The position numbers were made by a program, and so were the translations under genes. The notes below the pieces were generated by a model. That model was given only the letters and a program-made list of their open reading frames with translations. It did no database searches and had not been told where the DNA came from. Shown in pieces: positions 53,813-61,443 of a stretch of DNA of 64,000 nucleotides. The first letter of the stretch is position 1. Each line of letters starts with the position of its first letter. This DNA is from Pseudomonas arsenicoxydans (lineage in GTDB: Bacteria; Pseudomonadota; Gammaproteobacteria; Pseudomonadales; Pseudomonadaceae), in contig NZ_LT629705.1 of NCBI RefSeq assembly GCF_900103875.1, positions 2,551,001-2,615,000 on the forward strand, in the 5' to 3' direction.

Positions 53813-53972
53813 ACATCTTTAAAGGGGATTTGATTGGCATTGAATGAAAGAGTCGCTTCTTCTCCCATTTCTTGGGCTGTGTCTTTCTTTGTGCCGGTTT
53901 GTGACTAATATCAAAGGCAGTCAATTTGCCAGTATGCAAACACACGGATCGAAACCAGCAAAGAGGTCACTC

Positions 53973-55058
53973 ATGGAATTCTTCGAAAAGCTAACAAGCC
54001 TAGCCGCCAAAGTTCGTTTGCAAAGCGCTGCAATCAAAACGGAAGAGGCGACCAAAAATGCATTCGTCATGCCTTTTATCAGTACCGTGCTGGGCTACGA
54101 TGTCTTCGATCCAACTGAGGTGACTCCAGAATTCGTCTGCGATATCGGAACGAAAAAGGGAGAAAAAATCGATTACGCAATCATGAAGGGAGGAGAGGTT
54201 CAGATCCTCATAGAGTGCAAAAAAATAGGCGAACCGTTGCATATCAATCACGCCTCCCAATTGTTTCGTTACTTCCATGTCACCAGCGCCCGGATCTCCA
54301 TCCTTACCAACGGTCAGGTCTACAAATTTTTTACCGACCTGGATGCACCCAACAAGATGGATGAGAAGCCGTTTCTTGAACTCGACCTTTTAGATATTGA
54401 CGAGTACTCCGTTCCTGAATTGGTCAAGCTCACCAAATCAGCCTTCGATGTGGATTCGATCATCAGTGCCGCAGGTGAATTGAAGTACGTCAGCCAAATC
54501 AAAAAGGTCATTGCTTCGCAGGTCAGCAAGCCTGATGACGACTTTGTAAAAGTGTTTGCTTCGCGCGTTTATGAGGGGGTAATCACGCAGAAAGTTCGTG
54601 AGCAGTTCCATGAGCTAACGAGAAAAGCTGTGGTGCAGTTTCTAAACGACCAGATCAACGACAGGCTTAAATCGGCCATGAGCGGGGCTATTCAACCTGC
54701 GTTGGCCTCTTTGCCAGTTTCTTCCGGTGGTACTGAGCAACCGGATCTGCGTGACGAGTCAGAGGACAAGGTCCTGACGACATTGGAAGAGCTGGAGGGC
54801 TATCACATCGTCCGCGCTGTGGTTCGGTCTGTTGTCGATGCTAAACGTATTGTTCAGCGGGATACACAAAGTTATTTCGGCATTCTGCTCGACGATAACA
54901 ACCGCAAACCGATCTGTCGTCTGCACTTCAATCGGTCACAGAAGTACATCGGTATCTTTGATGAAGAGAAGAACGAAACCCGGCACGCCATAAACTCTAT
55001 CGATGATATCTACGAATACTCGGATCACTTGAAGAAAACTGTTGGGTATTACGACTAG
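53973..55058 (+). CDS. Solitary nuclease-type protein with HsdR N-terminal domain
   Basis: Protein of 361 aa. The N-terminal third is an HSDR_N_2-type PD-(D/E)xK nuclease domain: KTEEATKNAFVMPFISTVLGY, then Asp68 in KIDYAIMK, Glu81-Cys-Lys83 in ILIECKK, and the NHASQLFRYF motif with its Gln. The rest is not a helicase: it has no Walker motifs and ends in a beta-rich part with RRDTQSYFGI-like and RKPICRLHFNRSQKYIGIF. So it is not a type I restriction subunit but a stand-alone protein of the COG4748 kind. Codon use is AT-richer than the flanks. The ATG at 53973 follows GAGGT. A defence or housekeeping DNA role is possible; partner genes are missing. Confidence 0.8.
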   Translation: MEFFEKLTSLAAKVRLQSAAIKTEEATKNAFVMPFISTVLGYDVFDPTEVTPEFVCDIGTKKGEKIDYAIMKGGEVQILIECKKIGEPLHINHASQLFRYFHVTSARISILTNGQVYKFFTDLDAPNKMDEKPFLELDLLDIDEYSVPELVKLTKSAFDVDSIISAAGELKYVSQIKKVIASQVSKPDDDFVKVFASRVYEGVITQKVREQFHELTRKAVVQFLNDQINDRLKSAMSGAIQPALASLPVSSGGTEQPDLRDESEDKVLTTLEELEGYHIVRAVVRSVVDAKRIVQRDTQSYFGILLDDNNRKPICRLHFNRSQKYIGIFDEEKNETRHAINSIDDIYEYSDHLKKTVGYYD

Positions 55059-55077
55059 CCGCTTACTGGTGGACGAC

Positions 55078-55106
55078 AAAACCGGCCCTTGAGGCCGGTT
55101 TTTTTG
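55078..55106. terminator. Bidirectional terminator
   Basis: AAACCGGCC-CTTGA-GGCCGGTTTTTTTG: a stem with A-run and T-run on opposite sides, between the convergent nuclease-type gene and the first AidA gene. Confidence 0.9.
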
Positions 55107-55117
55107 TATAGATCGGC

Positions 55118-55660
55118 TCAGTCGGTCATCTTCACCTCAACCGCCCAACTGAAGTACCCCAAGGCCTCGCAGTTCTTATCGATCAGCATGAAATTCAGTA
55201 CGCACGCCTCCACCCCGGAGGCCAATTGCGTGAAATGCCAATAATGATCATCCGCCGTATGGCTGCCCGGTTGAGTCGGGTTTGCCGGATCGGGTGCGGG
55301 CACGGTCAGGTTGCCGTGGACCACCAGTTCAGGGGGCGAAAGTACCCCGGCATCGCCTACAGACACCTCGTAAAAAACCACGCTGTGCTCGGCGAGCAAA
55401 CTGACGGTTCTGCCGCGCAGATGGAAGTTTTTTCCGTTTAGGGCGAACAGCTTTAACGTACTGTCACTTGTGACACTTTTGGTTGTTTGTGTGCCGCTGA
55501 CGGCGAAGATAAAACCTTTCTCTATCGCGGTCGGGTTTTGCGGTTCAAGGCTGGGTTGCGGATAGCGTGACAGCAATGATTCGGCATCGACGATCAGCAG
55601 CACATTATTGGCTGGCGCGATGCTGGATGCAGGGGATTTGATCGGTTCGGAAGTCATCAT
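55118..55660 (-). CDS. AidA/PixA-family inclusion body protein, copy 1
   Basis: Protein of 180 aa of the PixA/AidA family: NNVLLIVDAESLLSRYPQPS near the start, VSLLAEHSVVFYEV in the middle, then DDHYWHFTQLASGVEACVLNFMLIDKNCEALGYFSW. Relatives include PixA of Xenorhabdus, found in intracellular inclusions, and the quorum-sensing-controlled AidA of Burkholderia. A 13-residue N-terminal extension is present. AAAGGAATCC precedes a double ATG. It follows a second family member on the same strand; the two share only the pattern, not close identity. Function unknown. Confidence 0.85.
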   Translation of the reverse strand: MMTSEPIKSPASSIAPANNVLLIVDAESLLSRYPQPSLEPQNPTAIEKGFIFAVSGTQTTKSVTSDSTLKLFALNGKNFHLRGRTVSLLAEHSVVFYEVSVGDAGVLSPPELVVHGNLTVPAPDPANPTQPGSHTADDHYWHFTQLASGVEACVLNFMLIDKNCEALGYFSWAVEVKMTD

Positions 55661-55751
55661 GGATTCCTTTCATGATGTTGGCGCAAAACGGCAACCGCTT
55701 CGGTTCATGCAAGACATCCTGTTCCTGTCGAAGCGGCAACGTATTGGGCAA

Positions 55752-55771
55752 GCCCCTTGTCGCCAAGGGGC
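55752..55771. repeat. 8-bp hairpin between the two AidA genes
   Basis: GCCCCTTG-TCGC-CAAGGGGC lies 11-30 bases after the stop of copy 2 on the - strand. No T-run; a partial terminator or mRNA-stability element that could give unequal expression of the pair. Confidence 0.6.
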
Positions 55772-55781
55772 CAGCCTCTGA

Positions 55782-56285
55782 TCAATTACGGATGGTAATG
55801 AACGGGTCCCACGAACAGCAGCCGACAATCTTGCAATCGCGATCCACGATCAGGAAGTGGAAGTGGTAGGTCACGCTGCCGCACGAAAGGGTTTCCGAGG
55901 ACCAGTAATGGTTATCGACTTTCTGGCAGCTCGGCACCGATGGATTGCTGGTGTTGGGGACGGCGACACAGGCGGTAGCCTTGCGCGGCGTGGGGGTAGA
56001 GATCAATTCGTTGCCGACGTTGCCGATGAATTTGTAGAAAATGACGGCCGTTTCGAAGCTCTGCGACAGGCTGGTTTCACGCCAGCGAATCAGGTCGCCC
56101 ACCTGGGCCTTCAAATTGAGTTCGCCACCGGCCTGGCCATTGATGACGTTGTCCCGGTTGGTCACCATGTACACATGATTGACGTCGATGAGTGTTGGCG
56201 AAGCAGGGTTTTTGCTGATGTTCGGGTAGTTTTTCAGAATGGTTTCGGTGTCGATTGAAACCAGTACATCCGTGACTCGAGACAT
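55782..56285 (-). CDS. AidA/PixA-family inclusion body protein, copy 2
   Basis: Protein of 167 aa. Family features: TDVLVSIDTETILKNYPNIS, VNHVYMVTNRDNVI, RWRETSLSQSFETAVIFYKF and VDNHYWSSETLSCGSVTYHF with FLIVDRDCKIVGCCSW. It has six cysteines, more than copy 1. The upstream copy in the transcript, it precedes copy 1 by 121 bases. AGGAGC precedes the ATG at about nine bases. Likely very highly expressed when induced, as with PixA. Role unknown. Confidence 0.87.
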   Translation of the reverse strand: MSRVTDVLVSIDTETILKNYPNISKNPASPTLIDVNHVYMVTNRDNVINGQAGGELNLKAQVGDLIRWRETSLSQSFETAVIFYKFIGNVGNELISTPTPRKATACVAVPNTSNPSVPSCQKVDNHYWSSETLSCGSVTYHFHFLIVDRDCKIVGCCSWDPFITIRN

Positions 56286-56728
56286 AGTAAAGCTCCTTGT
56301 TCATAGTGAGTGCCTGGCTTCTTTCCAGGCACAACAACGCTTGCTTGCCTTGTGGCCGTTGCGCAAACACTACGGGCGGAACCCACCTGTCACGGGCATG
56401 AGCTGGCCTGGCTCCTTGCGTGAAAACAAACGGTTCGGGTTCCTTCCGACGGGCCGCGATTAGGACTATAGGTGCGAAACACAGGCTGTCAAAATTGCTG
56501 GCCTGCTCGCTCGACGAACGGTCAAAAAAGTAGTGGCTTCCGACGATTTGGCGATAAGAAAACGCTTATTGAAAACTCCCTTGTGCCACCTGCGCCAAGT
56601 GAGGCCAGTTCAGGTAATAGACAGATATGACCTGTTACAAAAGTAGTGAGCCAGGCAGGAGCAGGGCAGAAAAAGGGGGCGTTTTTTGCTGGTTCACTCG
56701 ATGTGGCGGTCAAGCCTGAGGAGGCAGC
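56286..56728. other. 443-base gap between AidA copy 2 and the YXWGXW gene
   Basis: It should contain the promoter of the AidA pair (left side) and of the small lipoprotein gene (right side, with GAGGAGGC before its ATG). I see no convincing gene or hairpin; the sequence is AT-richer around 56520-56660. Confidence 0.5.
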
Positions 56729-57058
56729 ATGTGGTTACGTTATATGGCGTTAATGGCGGTGATGTTCACGGCTTCCGGCTGTGTGCAGGAACGGGTGGTT
56801 CATGAGCGGCGTCCAGCGCCGCGCGAGTACGTCGAAGTCATTGCGCCGCAGGCACCGCCGGAGCGCGTGATCGAAATCGAACCGGTGGCGCGCCCGGGGT
56901 ACGTTTGGTCTCGGGGATACTGGCGTTGGGATGGTGGGCGCTACGTCGCGGTTCATGGTCACTGGGTTGCGGAGCGACCGGGCTATCGTTATGTGCATCC
57001 GCACTGGGAGCGGCGTAATGAGGGCTGGTATTGGCAACGCGGAGGTTGGGTAAACTGA
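56729..57058 (+). CDS. YXWGXW-repeat small lipoprotein
   Basis: Protein of 109 aa with a lipoprotein signal (TASGC, Cys18) and the repeat-rich body: PGYVWSRGYWRWDGGRYV, HGHWVAERPGYRYVHPHWE, NEGWYWQRGGWVN. This is the YXWGXW pattern, a family of small surface or periplasmic proteins rich in Tyr, Trp and Gly with no known activity. Strong ribosome site GAGGAGG. Confidence 0.85.
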   Translation: MWLRYMALMAVMFTASGCVQERVVHERRPAPREYVEVIAPQAPPERVIEIEPVARPGYVWSRGYWRWDGGRYVAVHGHWVAERPGYRYVHPHWERRNEGWYWQRGGWVN

Positions 57059-57162
57059 TTTCTTTCGCCATAGGTTGGATAGGGCAGGGCGCACGGGTCG
57101 GAGTATCGTAGCGAACCGGTTGTGCGCCTCTGGCCACATCTACACACCGACAGGAGAACGCA

Positions 57163-57933
57163 ATGAGTTGGTCCGCCAAACAATACGTCGCTTTTGAAGA
57201 TGAACGCACACGCCCGGCCCGTGACTTGCTCGCGGCGATCCCGCCCGTGGACGCGCGCGTGGCCATCGACATCGGTTGCGGCCCCGGTAATTCGACCCAA
57301 TTGCTGGTCGAGCGCTTCGCCAATGCCACGGTGCGCGGCCTGGACAGTTCGGCCGACATGATCGAAGCCGCCCGCCAGCGCTTGCCTCAAGTGCGCTTCG
57401 ACACCGCTGATATCGATACCTGGAACGAGCCGGGCCCGTTCGATGTGATTTTCGCCAACGCGGTGCTGCAATGGCTGCCTGATCACGCAACGTTACTGCC
57501 AGCGCTGGCCGCCCGGCTGACACAGGGCGGTAGCCTGGCGATTCAGATGCCCGACAACCTCAACGAACCGTCGCACCGCTTGATGCGTGAAGTGGCTGCC
57601 GATGGGCCATGGGTCAGCAAGTTGGCGGACGCCGCCGGGCAACGCACGGAAATGGCGAGCGCCAGCGATTACTACTCGATGTTGCGACCGCACTGTACGC
57701 GAGTCGACGTGTGGCGTACCACCTACCATCACCCGCTCGCGGGTGGCGCGTCGGGTGTGGTCGAGTGGTTCAAGGGCAGCGGTTTACGGCCGTTTCTCGA
57801 TCCACTGGATGAGGCGGAAAAAGCCCAGTACCTCAAGCAGTACCAAACGGCGATCGAGCGGGCTTATCCGACCTTGGCCGATGGTTCAGTGCTGCTACCG
57901 TTCCCGCGCTTGTTTATCGTCGCGACTCGCTGA
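57163..57933 (+). CDS. tam: Trans-aconitate 2-methyltransferase
   Basis: SAM-dependent methyltransferase of 256 aa that esterifies trans-aconitate, an inhibitor of the citric acid cycle formed from cis-aconitate. The Tam pattern is strong: start SWSAKQYVAFEDERTRPARDLL, motif I VAIDIGCGPGNSTQLL, GLDSSADMIEAARQRLP, NAVLQWLPDH and QMPDNLNEPSHRLMREV. Length fits E. coli Tam. CAGGAGAA precedes the ATG. A diverged relative is at 9409-10224 on the other strand. Confidence 0.9.
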   Translation: MSWSAKQYVAFEDERTRPARDLLAAIPPVDARVAIDIGCGPGNSTQLLVERFANATVRGLDSSADMIEAARQRLPQVRFDTADIDTWNEPGPFDVIFANAVLQWLPDHATLLPALAARLTQGGSLAIQMPDNLNEPSHRLMREVAADGPWVSKLADAAGQRTEMASASDYYSMLRPHCTRVDVWRTTYHHPLAGGASGVVEWFKGSGLRPFLDPLDEAEKAQYLKQYQTAIERAYPTLADGSVLLPFPRLFIVATR

Positions 57934-57960
57934 AATCACTTATCCAGCGCTGGCCGGTTG

Positions 57961-58689
57961 TCAGCGCTGTACTTGCACCAGCAACATCATCGGCCGTTCC
58001 CGCTCCTCGGCCAGCGCCGGTTGGGCCGCCACTTCGGCATCGCTCGGTCCCCATTCGTTGACATGCTGGATGCTGAAACCAGCGCCAATCAGGGTATTGA
58101 GCAAGGTGCCGAGGGTTCGGTGCTGCTTGATCACGCCTTCGGCCAGCCAGTTGGTTACGCGCTCGCCTTCACGTTGATAACTGTCCAGCGGCCAACGCTT
58201 GTTCCCTTCGTTATCGATCAGCCATCCCGGATTACTGGGGGCCATGAAGATGGGATGTTCGATTGAAAATACGAAACGCGAGCCAGGTTTAAGGGCCGCG
58301 TGGATTTTGGCGAACAGGCCAGTTAGATCCTTGATGTAGTGCAATGCCAGGGAACTGTAGGCGAGATCGAAACTGGCTTCGGGCAGGTCGAGTTGTTCCA
58401 GATCGGCACGGGCGTATTGGATGTTCGTCGCCGACGTCGTGTGACGCGCCTGTTCCAGCATCTTTTCCGAGACGTCGAGCCCCAGCACGCTTTCCGCGCC
58501 TTGTTCACTGGCCCAGCGGCAAAACCAGCCATAACCGAAGCCGAGGTCCACGACCTTCAGCCCTTTCATGGGCGGGAGCATGGCTTTGAGTGCAGGCCAT
58601 TCAGGCGCTGCGTCGAGGCCGCCGATGGAGCGAGCCGATTGGCTGTAGCCCTGAAAAAATTCCGCGTCGTCGTAGATGTTTTGGGTCAT
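57961..58689 (-). CDS. Class I SAM-dependent methyltransferase
   Basis: Protein of 242 aa with motif I KVVDLGFGYGWFCRWA (the usual GxGxG reads GFGYG), GLDVSEKMLEQAR, the motif ADLEQLDLPEASFDLAYSSLALHY, and a long C-terminal part with SIEHPIFMAPSNPGWL. The group is close to UbiE/biotin-synthesis BioC-like small-molecule methyltransferases; substrate unknown. The ATG at 58689 is preferred (start MTQNIYDDAEFFQGYSQ); another in-frame ATG at 58731 would add 14 polar residues. Convergent with tam, 28 bases apart. Confidence 0.8.
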   Translation of the reverse strand: MTQNIYDDAEFFQGYSQSARSIGGLDAAPEWPALKAMLPPMKGLKVVDLGFGYGWFCRWASEQGAESVLGLDVSEKMLEQARHTTSATNIQYARADLEQLDLPEASFDLAYSSLALHYIKDLTGLFAKIHAALKPGSRFVFSIEHPIFMAPSNPGWLIDNEGNKRWPLDSYQREGERVTNWLAEGVIKQHRTLGTLLNTLIGAGFSIQHVNEWGPSDAEVAAQPALAEERERPMMLLVQVQR

Positions 58690-58835
58690 GTTTGGGCGGC
58701 TCTGTTGAGATTGTTCACGGGCGGCACTCATGTGCGGCCGATTGGGTTCCCTCGCAGAGTGATGGCGCGTGTTCGTTGATGGCCGCGCGTGGGAGAGGGT
58801 GGTTGAAGACAGGGAAATGCTAGCAGGTTGGGCGA

Positions 58836-58862
58836 ACGCAAAGGACGCCCCGAAAGGCGCCC
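58836..58862 (-). terminator. Likely terminator of the small DUF3077-like gene
   Basis: On the - strand GGGCGCC-TTTCGG-GGCGTCC (7-base stem with one G-U pair) is followed by TTTGCGTT. It lies 17 bases after the stop at 58879. Confidence 0.45.
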
Positions 58863-58878
58863 CAATCTTATGTCACAA

Positions 58879-59142
58879 CTATTGCGCATCCATACGTCGA
58901 GCGATCACATCCAGCACATCGCAACCGTCGCGCAAGGGCACACAGCAGAGCAACGCAAAGTCGCTGAGGATCACCGAGTCAGACGTGATGTCGCCTCGCA
59001 TCGCGAGGTTTTCAAGAAGCTGCGTGACAGCCCGGATTCTGTAACTGGCGGTGCTGAGCAGGGAATGCAGCGGTTGGGTGGTGTTGACGAACAGGGAGGG
59101 AAGGTCGTCGGCGTTGCTGGTTAAAGCCATGTATTCGTTCAT
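58879..59142 (-). CDS. Small DUF3077/DUF6124-like protein
   Basis: Protein of 87 aa reading MNEYMALTSNADDLPSLF..; the middle TTQPLHSLLSTASYRIRAVTQLLENLA and VILSDFALLCCVPLRDGCDVL recall the short DUF3077/DUF6124-type proteins common, often in several copies, in Pseudomonas. A second possible start is Met5. Two adjacent cysteines (LLCCV) and a third later. No function known. The leader at 59157-59173 contains a hairpin. Confidence 0.6.
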   Translation of the reverse strand: MNEYMALTSNADDLPSLFVNTTQPLHSLLSTASYRIRAVTQLLENLAMRGDITSDSVILSDFALLCCVPLRDGCDVLDVIARRMDAQ

Positions 59143-59575
59143 GCGTAATTACCGTTAGTAGGTGGAAGACCTACCACTCAATCGTCGCCAAACAATTAGG
59201 GTGGCAGCCGTACGCGGGTTGGCGAACCGGACAACGGTGAAACCGGCAGACCCGAAGGTCTCCCACGCACAGCTACCAAAAAAAGCGCAGCAAAGTGCAG
59301 TCAGAAAAAGCTCCGAAAAAGCTCGAAGTGTTTCTGAATCGTTGTCATCGAGTCGCCAAACCCAATACGCCATTTGGGCGCGGAACGGACTATAGGCCTC
59401 GTGACAACAGCGCAGCAATGCGCAAGTCTACGGACAATTCCCACCGTAGTGTAGGACCTTGCCTTTTCGAAAATTGGCCACTTTCGTGCCACTAGTGAAT
59501 GGGTTCTCGACAGCTAATGACGGGCATTGATTGATCATTCAGGATGAAAAATCAGCGGTTCACTAAATCCTGTTT
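59143..59575. other. 433-base gap with hairpin and structured-looking leader
   Basis: GTAGGT-GGAAG-ACCTAC (59157-59173) is a 6-base hairpin just upstream of the DUF3077-like gene. Farther on, 59195-59275 is GC-rich with internal complementarity (GGTTGGCGAACC; AGACCCGAAGGTCT). Short open frames cross it on both strands, but none has a ribosome site or a family match. It may be a leader RNA, an ncRNA or remnant sequence. Confidence 0.4.
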
Positions 59576-59794
59576 TCAACGAGACAGGCCTTGCTGATCC
59601 ACACGGAATTTAAGAGCCTCAATCGGATTGGAGGGCGGCATCGGGTAATGCTCGTCTTCGTACTTTTCGATGAGCAGCGCCAGAGTTTCCAGATCATCAC
59701 CTTCAGGCGAACCAATGCCTGCCCCCCACAGCTGCTCCACTCGAGCAAATGCAGCTTTCAGGTCTTCTTGGTTGAGAATTAGCTTACGGTTCAT
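59576..59794 (-). pseudogene. Truncated HigA-like antitoxin without its DNA-binding domain
   Basis: A 72-aa frame, MNRKLILNQEDLKAAFAR to KFRVDQQGLSR, agrees with the N-terminal half of COG5499-type HigA antitoxins (VEQLWGAGIGSPEGDDLETL, YEDEHYPMPPSNPIEALKF). In full members the sequence goes on after QQGLSR into the helix-turn-helix (KDL...). Here the codon after CGT is TGA, and the next codons in frame still read KQDLVNR before a second stop. So a nonsense change and decay have removed the DNA-binding part. No HigB-type toxin is found upstream. Expression is possible but repressor function is not expected. Confidence 0.7.
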
Positions 59795-59934
59795 TCCACG
59801 GTCTCCGAGTTGATCTGGTCATACAGGGCAAAGGGTGCAGAGAAAACCGTTACCTGGGCAAGAAAAACGCTAACAAAACACCGGTTTTGCGCGAAAACGC
59901 TGATTTTTCGCTTCGAAACACAAACCCCAGACAC

Positions 59935-59966
59935 AAAAAAACCGGCCATCAAGGCCGGTTTTTTCT
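59935..59966. terminator. Bidirectional-form terminator
   Basis: AAAAAACCGGCC-ATCAA-GGCCGGTTTTTTC. It lies 47 bases from the tRNA-Gly 3' end on the - strand and should end the tRNA transcript. The stem is nearly the same as that at 55078-55106. Confidence 0.85.
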
Positions 59967-60012
59967 TTATCTGCATCCCCCGTCAAAAAACAACGTGAGA
60001 CCTAAATTCGAT

Positions 60013-60086
60013 TGGAGCGGGTGAAGGGAATCGAACCCTCGTTATCAGCTTGGGAAGCTGGAGTAATGCCATTATACGACACCCGC
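60013..60086 (-). tRNA. tRNA-Gly, anticodon CCC
   Basis: The - strand folds as a 74-base tRNA: acceptor GCGGGTG/CACCCGC, D arm region GTATAATGGC, anticodon stem CCAGC/GCTGG-type with loop TTCCCAA (anticodon CCC), T arm GAGGG-TTCGATT-CCCTT and encoded TCCA end. Gly identity follows from anticodon and the discriminator U. tRNA-Gly genes are frequent sites for integrating elements, and accessory genes lie on its 3' side here; no direct repeat of the tRNA 3' end was noticed. Confidence 0.95.
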
Positions 60087-60175
60087 TCAGAGCGGCTGAC
60101 TTTGTACCAGATGTGCGCGTGGAAATGAAGTTTTTCTTTGCGCGCGATGCGTTTGGTGCAGGTGAAACGGTCTAT

Positions 60176-60240
60176 CACGGGCAAGCCTCGTGCCTACAGG
60201 AATGCATTCAACACTGTGGGGCGAAGCTTGCTCGTGATGA
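60176..60240. repeat. Diverged REP pair
   Basis: CACGGGCAAGCCTCGTGCCTACAG-type arm faces CTGTGGGGCGAAGCTTGCTC around 15 bases. It is a decayed relative of the REP pairs above, between the tRNA and the end of phaG. Confidence 0.5.
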
Positions 60241-60247
60241 CGCTGTT

Positions 60248-61132
60248 TCAGATGGCCAATGCATGTTGGTCCTGGACGCAGTGGTAACGCGGTCGGCTGG
60301 CGTGCTGCGCCGGTTTCAGGAAGCCCAGCAGTACCTCGCGGCTGTCTCGGCAAGCGGCTTTGTGTTCCATGTCGAGAAAGTGCCCGGTGGCTTGCAAGGT
60401 GCTGAAGGTGGCGTGTTGCACGTGGTTGGCGAATAAGCGGGCGCCGTCGGCGGCGGTGTATTCGTCCCATTCGCCGTTCATGAACAGCACTGGCACGTTG
60501 ATTTTCTCAGCTGCTTTGAGGAAGCACTGACGATCGCTGTGCAGCAGGTCGCTGATGTGGAAGTGCATCTGCCCGTATTCATGTTCGGCCAGGCTGCTGA
60601 CGTGGCGATAGTTGAAACGCTTGAACAGCGTCGGCAGGTGTTTGCCGATGGTGCTGTTGACCAGGTTGCCGACCCGGTCGCCGTCCCGGCTGCCGAGGTA
60701 GTCGATGCCGCGCTCGAGGTAGTCGAGCATGTGCGCGTTGATTTCCGGAGAGAACGAGCTGATCACGGCTTTTTCGATGCGTCGTGGCTGGTGAGCGAGA
60801 GCGACCAGGGTCGCGGCGCCTCCCCAGGAGAACGACAGCACGTGTTCGGCGGCGAAGTGGTCGATCAGCTCCAGGAGGATCTGCCCTTCGACTTCCTTGG
60901 TCAGCAATTTTTCATGCAGGTTGTGGGCTTTTGACTTGCCCGCGTAGGGCTGGTCGTAGCAGACCACATTGAACTGCGGGTGAAGGTTTTTCACGGTTTG
61001 TGCAAACGACGCAGTCGTGGCCATCGAGCCGTTGACCAAGATAATGGTCTTCTCTGCGGCGTCTGCGCGATAGAACTCCGTGTAAACCCGATACTGACCC
61101 TGTATATCCAGCACAGCGATTTCTGGCCTCAT
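60248..61132 (-). CDS. phaG: 3-hydroxyacyl-ACP:CoA/ACP thioesterase-transacylase PhaG
   Basis: Alpha/beta-hydrolase-like protein of 294 aa that links fatty acid synthesis to medium-chain polyhydroxyalkanoate by handing over 3-hydroxyacyl groups. It follows P. putida PhaG as I remember it almost word for word at the start (MRPEIAVLDIQGQYRVYTEF) and at FSWGGAATLVALAHQPR (nucleophile position Ser in SFSWGG), NYRHVSSLAEHEYGQMHFHI and GHFLDMEHKAAC. RhlA and HmgA-like relatives share the fold. The ATG at 61132 gives the standard start; the frame extends 23 codons upstream without a family match. Monocistronic; PHA synthase genes are elsewhere. Confidence 0.93.
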   Translation of the reverse strand: MRPEIAVLDIQGQYRVYTEFYRADAAEKTIILVNGSMATTASFAQTVKNLHPQFNVVCYDQPYAGKSKAHNLHEKLLTKEVEGQILLELIDHFAAEHVLSFSWGGAATLVALAHQPRRIEKAVISSFSPEINAHMLDYLERGIDYLGSRDGDRVGNLVNSTIGKHLPTLFKRFNYRHVSSLAEHEYGQMHFHISDLLHSDRQCFLKAAEKINVPVLFMNGEWDEYTAADGARLFANHVQHATFSTLQATGHFLDMEHKAACRDSREVLLGFLKPAQHASRPRYHCVQDQHALAI

Positions 61133-61443
61133 GTCATAAGACTCCAAGCAAGCGGGTATGCGCGCAAAAGAGATTGCACGAGCTTTGTGACAGGTAGGCA
61201 TACGCCTGGAATTTGGAGGCCCATGTCGATCCGTACTGCAGGTCGACGGGTATTATTATTGGCGGGCAGTCTGCCGGTCTGAGGCGGAACCTGAGGGTTC
61301 TCTAACCGGCAAAAAGTTTCTTAGAAGTATGTTGTGACTCGTCAGTCACATTTCGGCTGACGACCTGATTCAAGCAGGGGAGACGGCATCGCGCAAGTGT
61401 CTTTCGTAAATTGTTCGACAACTTCTGCTGAGCGGTAGGCTGC
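61133..61443. other. 311-base gap upstream of phaG
   Basis: Holds the phaG promoter region. No gene or strong hairpin was seen; a short inverted pair GTGACTCGTCAGTCAC (61333-61348) is present. Confidence 0.45.

Noticed and set aside
56239..56713. Short frames in the gap upstream of AidA copy 2
   Set aside because: No ribosome sites or family features; the gap is more simply promoter DNA.
59155..59418. Overlapping 87- and 77-codon frames on both strands upstream of the DUF3077-like gene
   Set aside because: No ribosome site, unusual composition (many Cys/Arg/Trp or Lys/Ser) and they cross a structured region; more likely non-coding.
59791..59998. Two ~60-codon frames on either strand between the antitoxin remnant and the tRNA, considered as a HigB toxin
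   Set aside because: Neither has HigB-type residues, and both run through a terminator hairpin.
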